A stretch of 64,000 nt of DNA from Streptomyces sp. NBC_00341 (GTDB taxonomy: Bacteria > Actinomycetota > Actinomycetes > Streptomycetales > Streptomycetaceae), in NCBI RefSeq assembly GCF_041435055.1, contig NZ_CP108002.1:2914001-2978000 (forward strand). The letters run 5' to 3'. The notes under the pieces were generated by a model. The model was not told where the DNA came from and made no database searches. It was given only the letters and a program-made list of their open reading frames with translations. A program made the position numbers and the translations under genes. Positions within the stretch are counted from its first letter, which is position 1. Each line of letters opens with the position of its first letter. This document shows positions 33,213 through 40,991 of this stretch, piece by piece.

Positions 33213-33238
33213 GGGGCCCGGTCTTTCGACCGGACCCC
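33213..33238. terminator. Strong hairpin upstream of the hypothetical gene at 32475
   Basis: GGGGCCCGGTC (33213-33223) pairs with GACCGGACCCC (33228-33238) around a TTTC loop, with one mismatch. It may insulate the minus-strand sugar operon from the next gene. Confidence 0.6.
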
Positions 33239-33342
33239 TCCCGCTCTCCCCCAATGTCAGGGCTTCCCCATCCCCCCGGATACACCCCCCGGAAGCTCCC
33301 GACTACAGATATGACCCGGCAGAGCCCCGGAGGGTTGCACGG

Positions 33343-33364
33343 TCGGGCAATCTTTTTTGCCCGA
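33343..33364 (-). terminator. Terminator of the DUF993 sugar operon
   Basis: TCGGGCAA (33343-33350) and TTGCCCGA (33357-33364) are perfect arms around a T-rich loop, 36 bp past the last stop (33400) of the minus-strand operon. Confidence 0.65.
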
Positions 33365-33399
33365 GAGGTCACCTCCGCCGATACCGCCCGGTCACGGGG

Positions 33400-34227
33400 T
33401 CAGCAGGCGTGCTCCGCATACCGGGCGGCGACCTCGGCCAGCACCTCCGAGCCGTCGCGGGCCCACAGCTCCTCGTTGAAGATCTCCACCTCGATCGGGC
33501 CGTCGAAGCCCGTCGCCTCGACCGCCGTCCGGAAGGCGCGGAAGTCCACGCAGCCGTCGCCCAGTTGGCCCCGGCCGACCAGCACGCCCGCCGGCAGCGG
33601 GGTGATCCAGTCGGCGAGCTGGAAGGAGTGGATCCGGCCGCCCGCGCCCGCGCGGGCGATCTGCGCCGGCGCCTGGTCGTCCCACCACAGGTGGTAGGTG
33701 TCGACGACGACCCCGACCTGGTCCGCCGGGAAGCGTTCCGCGAGGTCCAGGGCCTGGGACAGCGTGGAGACCACGCAGCGGTCGGAGGCGAACATCGGGT
33801 GCAGCGGTTCGATCGCCAGGCGCACGCCGCGCTCCGCCGCGTACGGGGCCAGTTGCCCCAGGGCGTCCGCGATGCGCTCGCGGGCGCCGTACAGGTCCTT
33901 GGATCCGGCCGGGAGGCCGCCCGAGACCAGCACCAGGGTGTCCGTGGACAGGCCCGCCGCCTCATCGAGCGCCGCGCGGTTGTCGTCCAGGGCGCGGGCC
34001 CGCCCGGCCGGGTCGAGGGCGGTGAGGAAGCCGCCCCGGCAGAGGCTGGTGACGGACAGGCCCGCGTCGGAGAGGAGACGGGCTGTCGCCTCTACGCCGT
34101 ACTCCTGGACGGGGGCCCGCCACAGGCCCACCTTGTCGATGCCCGCCTTCACGCAGCCCTCGGTCAGCTCCGGCAGCGACCACTGCTTGATGGTCTCCTG
34201 GTTGATGGAGAGACGGCCGTCGTTCAT
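33400..34227 (-). CDS. Sugar-phosphate isomerase/epimerase-like TIM-barrel protein
   Basis: A 275-residue xylose-isomerase-like TIM barrel. Typical strands are IDKVGLWRAPVQEYGVEATA, SVTSLCRGGFLTALDPAGRA, RGVRLAIEPLHPMFASDRCV (metal-ligand Glu), VGVVVDTYHLWWDD (Asp and His ligands), GRIHSFQLADW and FDGPIEVEIFNEELWARDGS (final Glu). It probably isomerises or epimerises a keto-sugar or an inositol-like substrate. The ATG overlaps the DUF993 stop (ATGA), so it is translated together with it. It is the last gene of the operon that begins at 36640. Confidence 0.8.
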   Translation of the reverse strand: MNDGRLSINQETIKQWSLPELTEGCVKAGIDKVGLWRAPVQEYGVEATARLLSDAGLSVTSLCRGGFLTALDPAGRARALDDNRAALDEAAGLSTDTLVLVSGGLPAGSKDLYGARERIADALGQLAPYAAERGVRLAIEPLHPMFASDRCVVSTLSQALDLAERFPADQVGVVVDTYHLWWDDQAPAQIARAGAGGRIHSFQLADWITPLPAGVLVGRGQLGDGCVDFRAFRTAVEATGFDGPIEVEIFNEELWARDGSEVLAEVAARYAEHAC

Positions 34228-35369
34228 CGGGTGCCTCCGTTGACCGTGAGGAGCGCGCGCATCCGGGACTCGGCCAGTTCCGGGTCGGGGAACAGGCCCA
34301 GCCGGTCGGCCAGTTCGTACGCCTTCGCCAGATGCGGCAGCGAGCGGGCCGACTGGAGGCCGCCCACCATCGTGAAGTGGTCCTGGTGGCCGGCCAGCCA
34401 GGCGAGGAACACCACGCCCGTCTTGTAGTAGCGGGTCGGCGACCGGAAGAGGTGACGGGACAACTCGACCGTCGGGTCCAGGAGTTCGCGGAAGCCCTTG
34501 GTGTCGCCGGTGTCCAGGACCCGGACCGCGTGGGCGGCCAGCGGGCCGAGCGGGTCGAAGATGCCGAGCAGGGCGTGGCTGAAGCCCCGGTCGTCGCCCG
34601 CGATCAGCTCGGGGTAGTTGAAGTCGTCGCCCGTGTAGCAGCGCACCCCGCTGGGCAGCCGGCGCCGGACGTCGATCTCGCGCTCCGCGTCGAGGAGGGA
34701 GATCTTGATGCCGTCGACCTTGTCCGGGTGCTCCGCGATGACCTGGAGGAAGGTGTCGGTGGCCGCGTCGAGGTCCGCGGAGCCCCAGTAGCCGTCCAGC
34801 GCCGGGTCGAACATCGGGCCGAGCCAGTGCAGCACGACCGGCTCGGTGGCCTGGCGCAGCAGGTGCGCGTACGTCTCCAGGTAGTCCTGCGGGCCGTTCG
34901 CCGCGGCGGCGAGTGCGCGGGAGGCCATCAGGATGGCCTGCGCACCGCTCCCCTCGACCAGGGCGAGCTGCTCCTCGTACGCGGACCGGACCTCTGCCAG
35001 CGAGGCGGGGCCGGGCGGGAGCTGGTCGGTGCCGACGCCGCAGGCGATCGCGCCGCCGACGGACCTGGCCTCCGCCGCCGAGCGGCGGATCAGCTCGGCG
35101 GCGCCGGCCCAGTCCAGGCCCATGCCGCGCTGGGCGGTGTCCATGGCCTCCGCGACCCCGAGGCCGTGCGACCAGAGGTGGCGGCGGAAGGCGAGGGTGG
35201 CGTCCCAGTCGACGGCGGCCGGGGAGTCGGGGCTGACGTCGGCGTACGGGTCGGCCACGACGTGGGCGGCCGAGAAGACCGTACGGGAGGCCAGGGGCGC
35301 CCCGCCGGGGGCGAGGTCGAGGGGGGTGGTGCGGGGCTCGTACGGCCCCTGCGGGAGGTGGATGGTCAC
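34224..35369 (-). CDS. DUF993 family protein (aldolase-like, dihydrodipicolinate-synthase superfamily)
   Basis: A 381-residue protein of the DUF993 family, which resembles class I aldolases of the DapA superfamily. Recognisable parts are DWDATLAFRRHLWSHGLGVA, AIACGVGTDQLPPG, EEQLALVEGSGAQAILMASR, VVLHWLGPMFDPALDGYWGS, VDGIKISLLDAEREI (the Lys of GIKIS is a good Schiff-base candidate) and CYTGDDFNYPELIAGDDRGF. I infer cleavage of an oxidised sugar made by the upstream oxidoreductase. The start is GTG 35369 (VTIHLPQGPYEPRTTPL). Remarkably, its first codons are repeated three times directly upstream, and each short copy overlaps the next as GTGA. Confidence 0.85.
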   Translation of the reverse strand: MTIHLPQGPYEPRTTPLDLAPGGAPLASRTVFSAAHVVADPYADVSPDSPAAVDWDATLAFRRHLWSHGLGVAEAMDTAQRGMGLDWAGAAELIRRSAAEARSVGGAIACGVGTDQLPPGPASLAEVRSAYEEQLALVEGSGAQAILMASRALAAAANGPQDYLETYAHLLRQATEPVVLHWLGPMFDPALDGYWGSADLDAATDTFLQVIAEHPDKVDGIKISLLDAEREIDVRRRLPSGVRCYTGDDFNYPELIAGDDRGFSHALLGIFDPLGPLAAHAVRVLDTGDTKGFRELLDPTVELSRHLFRSPTRYYKTGVVFLAWLAGHQDHFTMVGGLQSARSLPHLAKAYELADRLGLFPDPELAESRMRALLTVNGGTR

Positions 35370-35492
35370 GAGATCAACTCCGGTGCGCCCTGCGGGAGGT
35401 GGGTGGTCACTGGATCAACTCCGGTGCGCCCTGTGGGAGGTGGGTGGTCACTGGATCAACTCCGGTGCGCCCTGCGGGAGGTGGATGGTCAC
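35366..35492 (-). repeat. Three tandem 41-bp copies of the DUF993 start region, forming coupled mini-ORFs
   Basis: Between the oxidoreductase stop (35489) and the DUF993 start (35369), the first 8 codons of DUF993 plus a short tail occur three times with a 41-bp period. Each copy reads VT(I/T)HLPQGAPELI(Q/S) and then stops. The mini-ORFs are 35492-35448, 35451-35407 and 35410-35366, and each stop overlaps the next GTG as GTGA, as do the flanking genes. Because 41 is not a multiple of three, successive copies are in different frames, yet every junction keeps a start-stop overlap. The copies differ at only a few bases. Confidence 0.85.
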
Positions 35493-36640
35493 AGGCTGAG
35501 CTCCGGGACGTCGAAGCGGCGGCCGTCCGCGGAGGACTTGAGGCCTAGCTCCGCGAGCTGGACGCCGCGCGCGCCCGCCATCAGGTCCCAGGTGTAGGGC
35601 TCGTCCAGCACGATGTGGCGCAGGAACAGCTCCCACTGGGCCTTGAAGCCGTTGTCGAAGACGGTGTTGTCGGGGACTTCCTGCCACTGGTCGCGGAAGG
35701 ACTCGGTGGCCGGGAGGTCGGGGTTCCAGACCGGCTTGGGGGTGGCCGAGCGGTGCTGGACGCGGCAGTTGCGCAGCCCCGCGACGGCGGAACCGTGGGT
35801 GCCGTCGACCTGGAACTCGACCAGCTCGTCGCGGTTGACCCGCACCGTCCAGGAGGAGTTGATCTGCGCGACGGCGCCGCTCTCCAGCTGGAAGATGCCG
35901 TACGCGGCGTCGTCGGCGGTCGCGGCGTACGGCTTGCCGTACTCGTCCCAGCGCTCCGGGATGTGCGTCTGGACGTGCGCCTGGACGGTGGTGACCCGGC
36001 CGAACAGCTCGTGGAGCACGTACTCCCAGTGCGGGAACATGTCGACGACGATGCCGCCGCCGTCCTGCGAGCGGTAGTTCCAGGAGGGGCGCTGGGCCTC
36101 CTGCCAGTCGCCCTCGAAGACCCAGTAGCCGAACTCGCCGCGCACGGAGAGGATCTCCCCGAAGAAACCGCCGTCGATGAGGCGCTTCAGCTTCAGCAGG
36201 CCCGGCAGGAAGATCTTGTCCTGGACGACGCCGTGCTTGATGCCGGCGTCCCGGGCGAGCCGGGCCAGCTCCAGGGCGCCTTCGACGTCGGTGGCGGTGG
36301 GCTTCTCGGTGTAGATGTGCTTGCCCGCCGCGATGGCCTTCTTGATCGCGTCGACGCGCGCCGAGGTGACCTGGGCGTCGAAGTAGATGTCGATGGTCTC
36401 GTCCGCGAGCACCGCGTCGAGGTCGGTCGACCACTCGGTGAGGCCGTGCTGCTCGGCAAGCGCCTCCAGGGCGTGGGCCCGGCGGCCGACGAGGACCGGC
36501 TCGGGCCAGAGCACGTCGCCGTTGCCGAGGTCGAGGCCGCCCTGCTCCCTGATCGCGAGGACCGAGCGCACCAGGTGCTGCCGGTATCCCATGCGACCCG
36601 TGACGCCGTTCATGGCGATGCGCACTGTCCTGCGTGTCAC
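35489..36640 (-). CDS. Gfo/Idh/MocA family sugar oxidoreductase
   Basis: A 383-residue NAD(P)-dependent oxidoreductase. The N-terminal Rossmann part starts VRIAMNGVTGRMGYRQHLVR (about 6-25). IDIYFDAQVTSARVDAIKKA and AGKHIYTEKPTATDVEGALE (the conserved EKP, about 120) follow, then the C-terminal beta-sheet domain with SWNYRSQDGGGIVVDMFPHW (catalytic-type Asp and His). It should oxidise a hydroxyl of a sugar or inositol. The GTG at 36640 is preceded by GGAGGAA; the frame is open upstream into the promoter region. It is the first gene of the minus-strand operon and is divergent from a LacI regulator. Confidence 0.88.
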   Translation of the reverse strand: MTRRTVRIAMNGVTGRMGYRQHLVRSVLAIREQGGLDLGNGDVLWPEPVLVGRRAHALEALAEQHGLTEWSTDLDAVLADETIDIYFDAQVTSARVDAIKKAIAAGKHIYTEKPTATDVEGALELARLARDAGIKHGVVQDKIFLPGLLKLKRLIDGGFFGEILSVRGEFGYWVFEGDWQEAQRPSWNYRSQDGGGIVVDMFPHWEYVLHELFGRVTTVQAHVQTHIPERWDEYGKPYAATADDAAYGIFQLESGAVAQINSSWTVRVNRDELVEFQVDGTHGSAVAGLRNCRVQHRSATPKPVWNPDLPATESFRDQWQEVPDNTVFDNGFKAQWELFLRHIVLDEPYTWDLMAGARGVQLAELGLKSSADGRRFDVPELSL

Positions 36641-36660
36641 GAAAGTTCCTCCATACAGTC

Positions 36661-36678
36661 GTAGCAAGCGCTTTCTAT
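36661..36678. promoter_or_regulatory. LacI-family operator between the oxidoreductase and LacI genes
   Basis: GTAGCAAGCGCTTTCTAT contains the 8-bp palindrome AAGCGCTT (36666-36673) with the central CG typical of LacI-family sites. It lies 20 bp upstream of the oxidoreductase start, next to its ribosome binding site, and is a natural target of the LacI protein encoded at 36770. Confidence 0.65.
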
Positions 36679-36769
36679 CGGGGATGACGCTAGCCTGCCG
36701 ACAGCGGCCCGGACAAGAGGGGCCCACCGATTGGACCTCTCCCCCCATCACTCCCCCGGAGGAATCTCG

Positions 36770-37882
36770 ATGACAGTCACCCTGGCGGACGTGGCGGCTC
36801 GCGCCCGGGTGTCCCCGGCCACGGTGTCCCGTGTGCTGAACGGCAACTACCCGGTGGCCGCGTCCACTCGGGAGCGGGTCCTGCGTGCGGTGGACGATCT
36901 GGACTACGTGCTGAACGGGCCCGCCAGCTCACTCGCGGCGGCCACCTCCGACCTGATCGGCATCCTGGTCAACGACATCGCGGACCCGTTCTTCGGGATC
37001 ATGGCGGGCGCCGCGCAGTCGGAGATCGGCGGTCCGGGCGACGGTTCCGGCCGGGCGGGCGGCGAGAAGCTCGCGATCGTCTGCAACACCGGCGGCACCC
37101 CGGAACGCGAGCTCACCTACCTGACCCTGCTCCAGCGCCAGCGCGCCGCCGCCGTCGTCCTCACCGGCGGCGCGGTGGAGGACCCGGCGCACCAGGCCGC
37201 GATGTCCGCGAAGCTGGCGAAGCTCGCGGACGCCGGGACCAGAGTGGTCCTGTGCGGGCGGCCCCCGCTGCCGGACAGCGCATCGGTCCTGGCCGCGCTC
37301 GCCTTCGACAACCGGGGCGGCGGCCGGCGGCTGACCGAGCACCTGATCTCGCTGGGCCACCGCAGCATCGGCTACGCGGCGGGACCGCTGGAGCGGACCA
37401 CGACCCGCCACCGGCTGGAGGGCCACCACGAAGCGATGAGGGCGGCGGGGCTGTACGGGGACGGAGACGGGGGCGGTGCTGCCGCAGCCAAGGACGGGGG
37501 CTCCCGTACCGAGGAGCGCCTCACCGTGCACGGCTCCTACGACCGCAGCTCCGGCTACGACGCCACGGTCGAACTCCTGCGCCGCGAACCGGGGATCACG
37601 GCCGTCGTCGCCGCGAACGACACGGTGGCCCTGGGCGCCGCCGCGGCGATCCGCGACCGCGGTCTGCGCATCCCCGAGGACGTCTCGGTGGCCGGCTTCG
37701 ACGATCTGCCGTTCTCGGTGGACGTGGTCCCGGCGCTGACGACCGTACGGCTGCCGCTCTTCGAGGCGGGGGCGCGGGCGGGCCGGCTGGCGATGGGCAA
37801 GGAGACCCCGCCGCCGGGCGGCATCGCGACGATCCCGGCGGAGCTGATGGTGCGCGGCTCGACGGCGGCGCCCCGGGGGTGA
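36770..37882 (+). CDS. LacI-family transcriptional regulator
   Basis: A 370-residue repressor. The N-terminal helix-turn-helix and hinge are textbook: TLADVAARARVSPATVSRVL (about 3-22), then NGNYPVAASTRERVLRAVDD. The periplasmic-binding-protein-like sensor domain follows, with LIGILVNDIADPFFGIMAGA, FDNRGGGRRLTEHLISLGHR, ITAVVAANDTVALGAAAAIR and ISVAGFDD-like VSVAGFDDLPFS. Two Gly/Ser/Ala-rich insertions (about 97-108 and 235-250) are longer than usual. ATG 36770 follows GGAGGAA. It probably represses the divergent sugar operon and itself in the absence of a sugar ligand. Confidence 0.9.
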   Translation: MTVTLADVAARARVSPATVSRVLNGNYPVAASTRERVLRAVDDLDYVLNGPASSLAAATSDLIGILVNDIADPFFGIMAGAAQSEIGGPGDGSGRAGGEKLAIVCNTGGTPERELTYLTLLQRQRAAAVVLTGGAVEDPAHQAAMSAKLAKLADAGTRVVLCGRPPLPDSASVLAALAFDNRGGGRRLTEHLISLGHRSIGYAAGPLERTTTRHRLEGHHEAMRAAGLYGDGDGGGAAAAKDGGSRTEERLTVHGSYDRSSGYDATVELLRREPGITAVVAANDTVALGAAAAIRDRGLRIPEDVSVAGFDDLPFSVDVVPALTTVRLPLFEAGARAGRLAMGKETPPPGGIATIPAELMVRGSTAAPRG

Positions 37883-37888
37883 CCCCGC

Positions 37889-38010
37889 TTCCGGTGACCG
37901 GGTCCGCGGGGGACTTGATTCCCCGTGACCGGATCCGCAGGGAGATGACTTCGTTCCCCGTGACCGGATCCGCCGGGCGGGTACTTGCTTCCCCGTACCC
38001 GGGGCATCCG
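37889..38010. repeat. 35-bp tandem repeats upstream of the TIM-barrel gene at 38094
   Basis: Units beginning TTCCCCGTGACCGGATCCGC start at 37919 and 37954. A diverged copy precedes them at 37889 (TTCCGGTGACCGGGTCCGC) and a truncated one follows at 37989. The period is 35 bp, and every unit contains the near-palindrome GACCGGATCC. The block fills most of the 211-bp gap after the LacI gene. Confidence 0.75.
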
Positions 38011-38093
38011 TAGTTCAGGCCGCAAGCCGATGAAGTGCCGGCCACCGACCGGGCCGTACGGTGCGGTGGCAGGGCAGGTACCGATGGAAGGAC

Positions 38094-38888
38094 ATGCACG
38101 TGAAGCTCGCTTTCTCCACCCTCGGGGTGCCGGGGCTGCCGATATCCGAGGTCGTCCGGCTGGCCGCCGAGCACGGCTACCAGGGGGTGGAGCTGCGCGC
38201 CCACCCGGAGGAGCCGGTGCACCCCGGGCTCTCGATGCTCGAACGCGCCGACGTGGTCGAGGAGTTCAAGCGGGGCGGGATCGAGATCCTGACCGTGGCC
38301 GGTTATGTCAGGGCCGCGGCGGAGGGCGAGGACCAGCCGGTGCTCGACGAGCTCGCCGGCCTGGTGGAGCTGGCCCGGGACCTGGGCGCACGCAATGTCC
38401 GGGTCTTCCCCGGCGGCGGCGACCAGGACCCCGAGACCGCCGACGCGACCGCCGCCCGCAGGCTGGCCGCCGCCGCTCCGTACGCCGCGGACATGGGCGT
38501 ACGCATCCTGCTGGAGACCCACGACTCGCACCGCGCGGGAGCCGCCGTGGCGCGGGTGGTGGGGACGGTGGGGCACGGGAGCATCGGTGCGCTGTGGGAC
38601 ATCATGCACACCTGGCTGGCCGGTGAGGAACCGGTCGCGAGCCATGCGGTGCTGGCCCCGCACCTGGGCTACGTCCAGGTGAAGGACATCGCCTCCGCCG
38701 AGGAGACCGAGCCCCTCGCCCTGGGCGCCGGGGTGCTGCCGCTGCGGGCCTGCCTGGACACCCTGGACGCGGACAGCTGGGTCTGCTGGGAGTACGAGAA
38801 GCGCTGGCACCCGGGGGCGGCGGAGCTGCCGGGGCTGCTGAGCGCGGGGCGCGAGCACCTGCTGCGGCTGGGCGCGCCGAAGCAGTAG
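38094..38888 (+). CDS. Sugar-phosphate isomerase/epimerase family protein
   Basis: A 264-residue xylose-isomerase-like TIM barrel. Strands and ligands are visible: VKLAFSTLGVPGLPISEVVR, YQGVELRAHPEEPVHPGLSM, NVRVFPGGGDQDPETADATA, VRILLETHDSHRAGAAVARV (Glu and His), GALWDIMHTWLAGEEP (Asp and His), GYVQVKDIASAEETEPLALG and WVCWEYEKRWHPGAAELPGL (final Glu). The ATG at 38094 follows GGAAGGAC; GTG 38100 is an alternative. It lies after the LacI gene in the same direction, but 35-bp repeats and 211 bp separate them. It probably belongs to the same catabolic locus. Confidence 0.82.
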   Translation: MHVKLAFSTLGVPGLPISEVVRLAAEHGYQGVELRAHPEEPVHPGLSMLERADVVEEFKRGGIEILTVAGYVRAAAEGEDQPVLDELAGLVELARDLGARNVRVFPGGGDQDPETADATAARRLAAAAPYAADMGVRILLETHDSHRAGAAVARVVGTVGHGSIGALWDIMHTWLAGEEPVASHAVLAPHLGYVQVKDIASAEETEPLALGAGVLPLRACLDTLDADSWVCWEYEKRWHPGAAELPGLLSAGREHLLRLGAPKQ

Positions 38889-38913
38889 GGCCGCCGCCCG
38901 CCGGAGCCGGCCC

Positions 38914-39816
38914 TCAGACGGGGGCCGGCTCCGGGCTCTTCGGCGTCACGCCCCTGGGCCGCCGCGCCCCCGCCAGCGAGGTCAGCGCCACCCCGCCGAC
39001 CAGCAGCGCCGCCGCGCACCACCGCAGCGGGCTCACCGACTCGTCGAGCAGCAGGGCGGCGGACGACATCCCGAAGACCGGCACCAGCAGGGTGAACGGG
39101 GCCACAGAGGACGCCGGGTACCGGCTCAGCAGGAAGCCCCAGGCCCCGAAGCCGAACACCGTGGTGATCCAGGCGACGTAGACGATGATTCCGGCGGCGC
39201 TCCAGTCGAGCGCGGCCAGTGCCCGCGTATCACGGTCCCAGCCCTCGAAGAGGAGCGAGAGCCCGAGCAGCGGCAGCACCGGGACGGTGGAGACCCAGAC
39301 CATGAAGTTGAGGGCGTCGGGCGGGGCGGCCTTGCGGGTCAGCACGTTGGACACGCCCCAGCAGGCCGCCGCCGCGATCACCAGGACGAAGGCGAGGACC
39401 GGCCCGCTCGCCCCTTCGTCGACCGCCGCGACCCCGATGCCGGCGAGGGCCACGCCCATCCCCAGCACCCTTACCCGCCCCGGCCGTTCGCCCAGCGCGA
39501 GCGCCGCGAACAGGGCGGTGAAGACGGCCTGGACCTGGAGGACCAGGGAGGAGAGTCCGGCGCCCATCCCCCGGTCCATGCCGATGAACAGCAGCCCGAA
39601 CTTGGCCATCCCGAGGACAAGACCCACCCCCACGATCCACTTCCACGCGACCTTCGGGCGGCCGACGAAGAAGACCGCGGGCAGCGCCGCGACCAGGAAG
39701 CGCAGGGCGGAGAAGAGCAGCGGTGGGAAGTGGGCGAGGCCCAGCTCGATGACGACGAAATTGACACCCCAGACGGCTGCCACCAGGGCGGCCAGGGCGA
39801 TGTGGAGGGGACGCAT
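38914..39816 (-). CDS. EamA-family (drug/metabolite) transporter
   Basis: A 300-residue membrane protein with ten hydrophobic helices in two EamA repeats: the first starts LHIALAALVAAVWGVNFVVI, the second VLAFVLVIAAAACWGVSNVL. Such DMT proteins export amino acids or metabolites, as in the YdcZ/RhaT/PecM group. The ATG at 39816 is the first Met. It is divergent from a LysR regulator with a 116-bp gap, a classic arrangement in which the regulator controls the exporter gene. The substrate is unknown. Confidence 0.85.
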   Translation of the reverse strand: MRPLHIALAALVAAVWGVNFVVIELGLAHFPPLLFSALRFLVAALPAVFFVGRPKVAWKWIVGVGLVLGMAKFGLLFIGMDRGMGAGLSSLVLQVQAVFTALFAALALGERPGRVRVLGMGVALAGIGVAAVDEGASGPVLAFVLVIAAAACWGVSNVLTRKAAPPDALNFMVWVSTVPVLPLLGLSLLFEGWDRDTRALAALDWSAAGIIVYVAWITTVFGFGAWGFLLSRYPASSVAPFTLLVPVFGMSSAALLLDESVSPLRWCAAALLVGGVALTSLAGARRPRGVTPKSPEPAPV

Positions 39817-39932
39817 GTCCCGAGGATCACCCGCATCGACCGTTTAGCACCAGCGCGGATTTCTTCATGGTGAAATTGAGTGTTGCTAACGAATTGAATG
39901 TGCCGACACATTGATGGTTCCAGGAGGCCCCG

Positions 39933-40841
39933 GTGCTCGATCTCTCCCGGCTGCGCGCGCTGCACGCCATCTCCGTCCACGGTTCCGTCGCGGGCGCCGC
40001 CGCCGCGCTCGGCTACACCCCGTCGGCGGTCTCGCAGCAGATCACCAAGCTGGAGCGGGAGACCCGTACGACGCTGCTGGAGCGTCGCGGACGCGGGGTC
40101 GCGCTCACCGAGGAGGCGCTCCATCTGGCCGCCACCGCCCAGCAGTTGCTGGCGATCGTGGAGCAGGCGGAGACGACGCTGGAGGAGCGCAGGGGGCTGC
40201 CGACGGGGCGGCTGTCGATCGGCGCGTTCGCCTCGGCGGCGCGCGGGCTGCTGCCCGGGGTGCTGGCGGAGCTGGACCGCGAGCACCCGGCCCTGGACGT
40301 CCGGATGACCGAGGTCGATCCGCACCTCTCGGTCGACCTGGTGGCCAAGGGCGTGATCGACCTGGCCGTCGCGCACGACTGGGACATCGCGCCGCTGCCC
40401 GCCCCGGAGGGCGTGGCGCAGGCGGTGATCGGGGAGGACCGCTGCGATCTGCTGGTGCCCGCGGGTCACCGGCTGGCGGGCCGGGACGGGGTGCGGCGCG
40501 AGGAGTTGGCGCGGGAGCGGTGGATCTGCCAGCCACCCGGGACGGTCTGCCACGACTGGCTCGTACGGACGCTGCGCACGGCGGGCTACGAGCCGGACAT
40601 CCGGCACCAGGCCGAGGAGAATCACACCCAACTGGCCCTGCTCGCCGCCGGTCTCGGGGTCGCGATGATGCCCCGGCTGGGGCGCGGACCGCTGCCGGAC
40701 GGGGTGGTGGCGGTGCGGATCGAGCCGGTTCCGGTGCGCCGGCTGTACGCGCTGTGGCGTACGGAGGCGGCCCGCCGCCCCGCGATCACGGCGGCCGTCT
40801 CGGCGCTCCAGGCGCACGGCGCGGACGTGGGGCTGCGGTAG
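39933..40841 (+). CDS. LysR-family transcriptional regulator
   Basis: A 302-residue LysR-type protein. The N-terminal winged helix reads LDLSRLRALHAISVHGSVAG, AAAALGYTPSAVSQQITKLE and RRGRGVALTEEALHLAATAQ (about 2-65). The substrate-binding domain follows from about 90 (GRLSIGAFASAARGLLPGVL), with typical PHLSVDLVAKGVIDLAVAHD and GLGVAMMPRLGRG. It is divergent from the EamA exporter; the A/T-rich gap between them (39817-39932) is the likely binding region. The ATG alternatives within a few codons do not change the domain. Confidence 0.88.
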   Translation: MLDLSRLRALHAISVHGSVAGAAAALGYTPSAVSQQITKLERETRTTLLERRGRGVALTEEALHLAATAQQLLAIVEQAETTLEERRGLPTGRLSIGAFASAARGLLPGVLAELDREHPALDVRMTEVDPHLSVDLVAKGVIDLAVAHDWDIAPLPAPEGVAQAVIGEDRCDLLVPAGHRLAGRDGVRREELARERWICQPPGTVCHDWLVRTLRTAGYEPDIRHQAEENHTQLALLAAGLGVAMMPRLGRGPLPDGVVAVRIEPVPVRRLYALWRTEAARRPAITAAVSALQAHGADVGLR

Positions 40842-40908
40842 CGGCGGCCGGTTCCGGGGCGCGGCGCTCTCCGGCGGGGACGCGCTCAAACGGTCCGCAC
40901 CCTTGACC

Positions 40909-40952
40909 GGAAGTTATTTTCTGGATATCCGTGATCCTTGGAAGTTTCTTTC
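40909..40952 (+). promoter_or_regulatory. Two direct GGAAGTT-type repeats upstream of the GH3 gene
   Basis: GGAAGTTATTTTC (40909-40921) and GGAAGTTTCTTTC (40940-40952) are 31 bp apart, three helical turns, and lie 40-83 bp before the GH3 start. They may be regulator sites or promoter parts. I do not know the protein. Confidence 0.4.
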
Positions 40953-40991
40953 ACCATCATCTCGTCACCGAGTACGGCCGAAGGAGCTCAC

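Noticed and set aside
32475..33254. Longer version of the hypothetical gene starting at 33254
   Set aside because: The added 32 residues are the translation of a terminator-like hairpin at 33213-33238 and lack a start signal. ATG 33158 is better.
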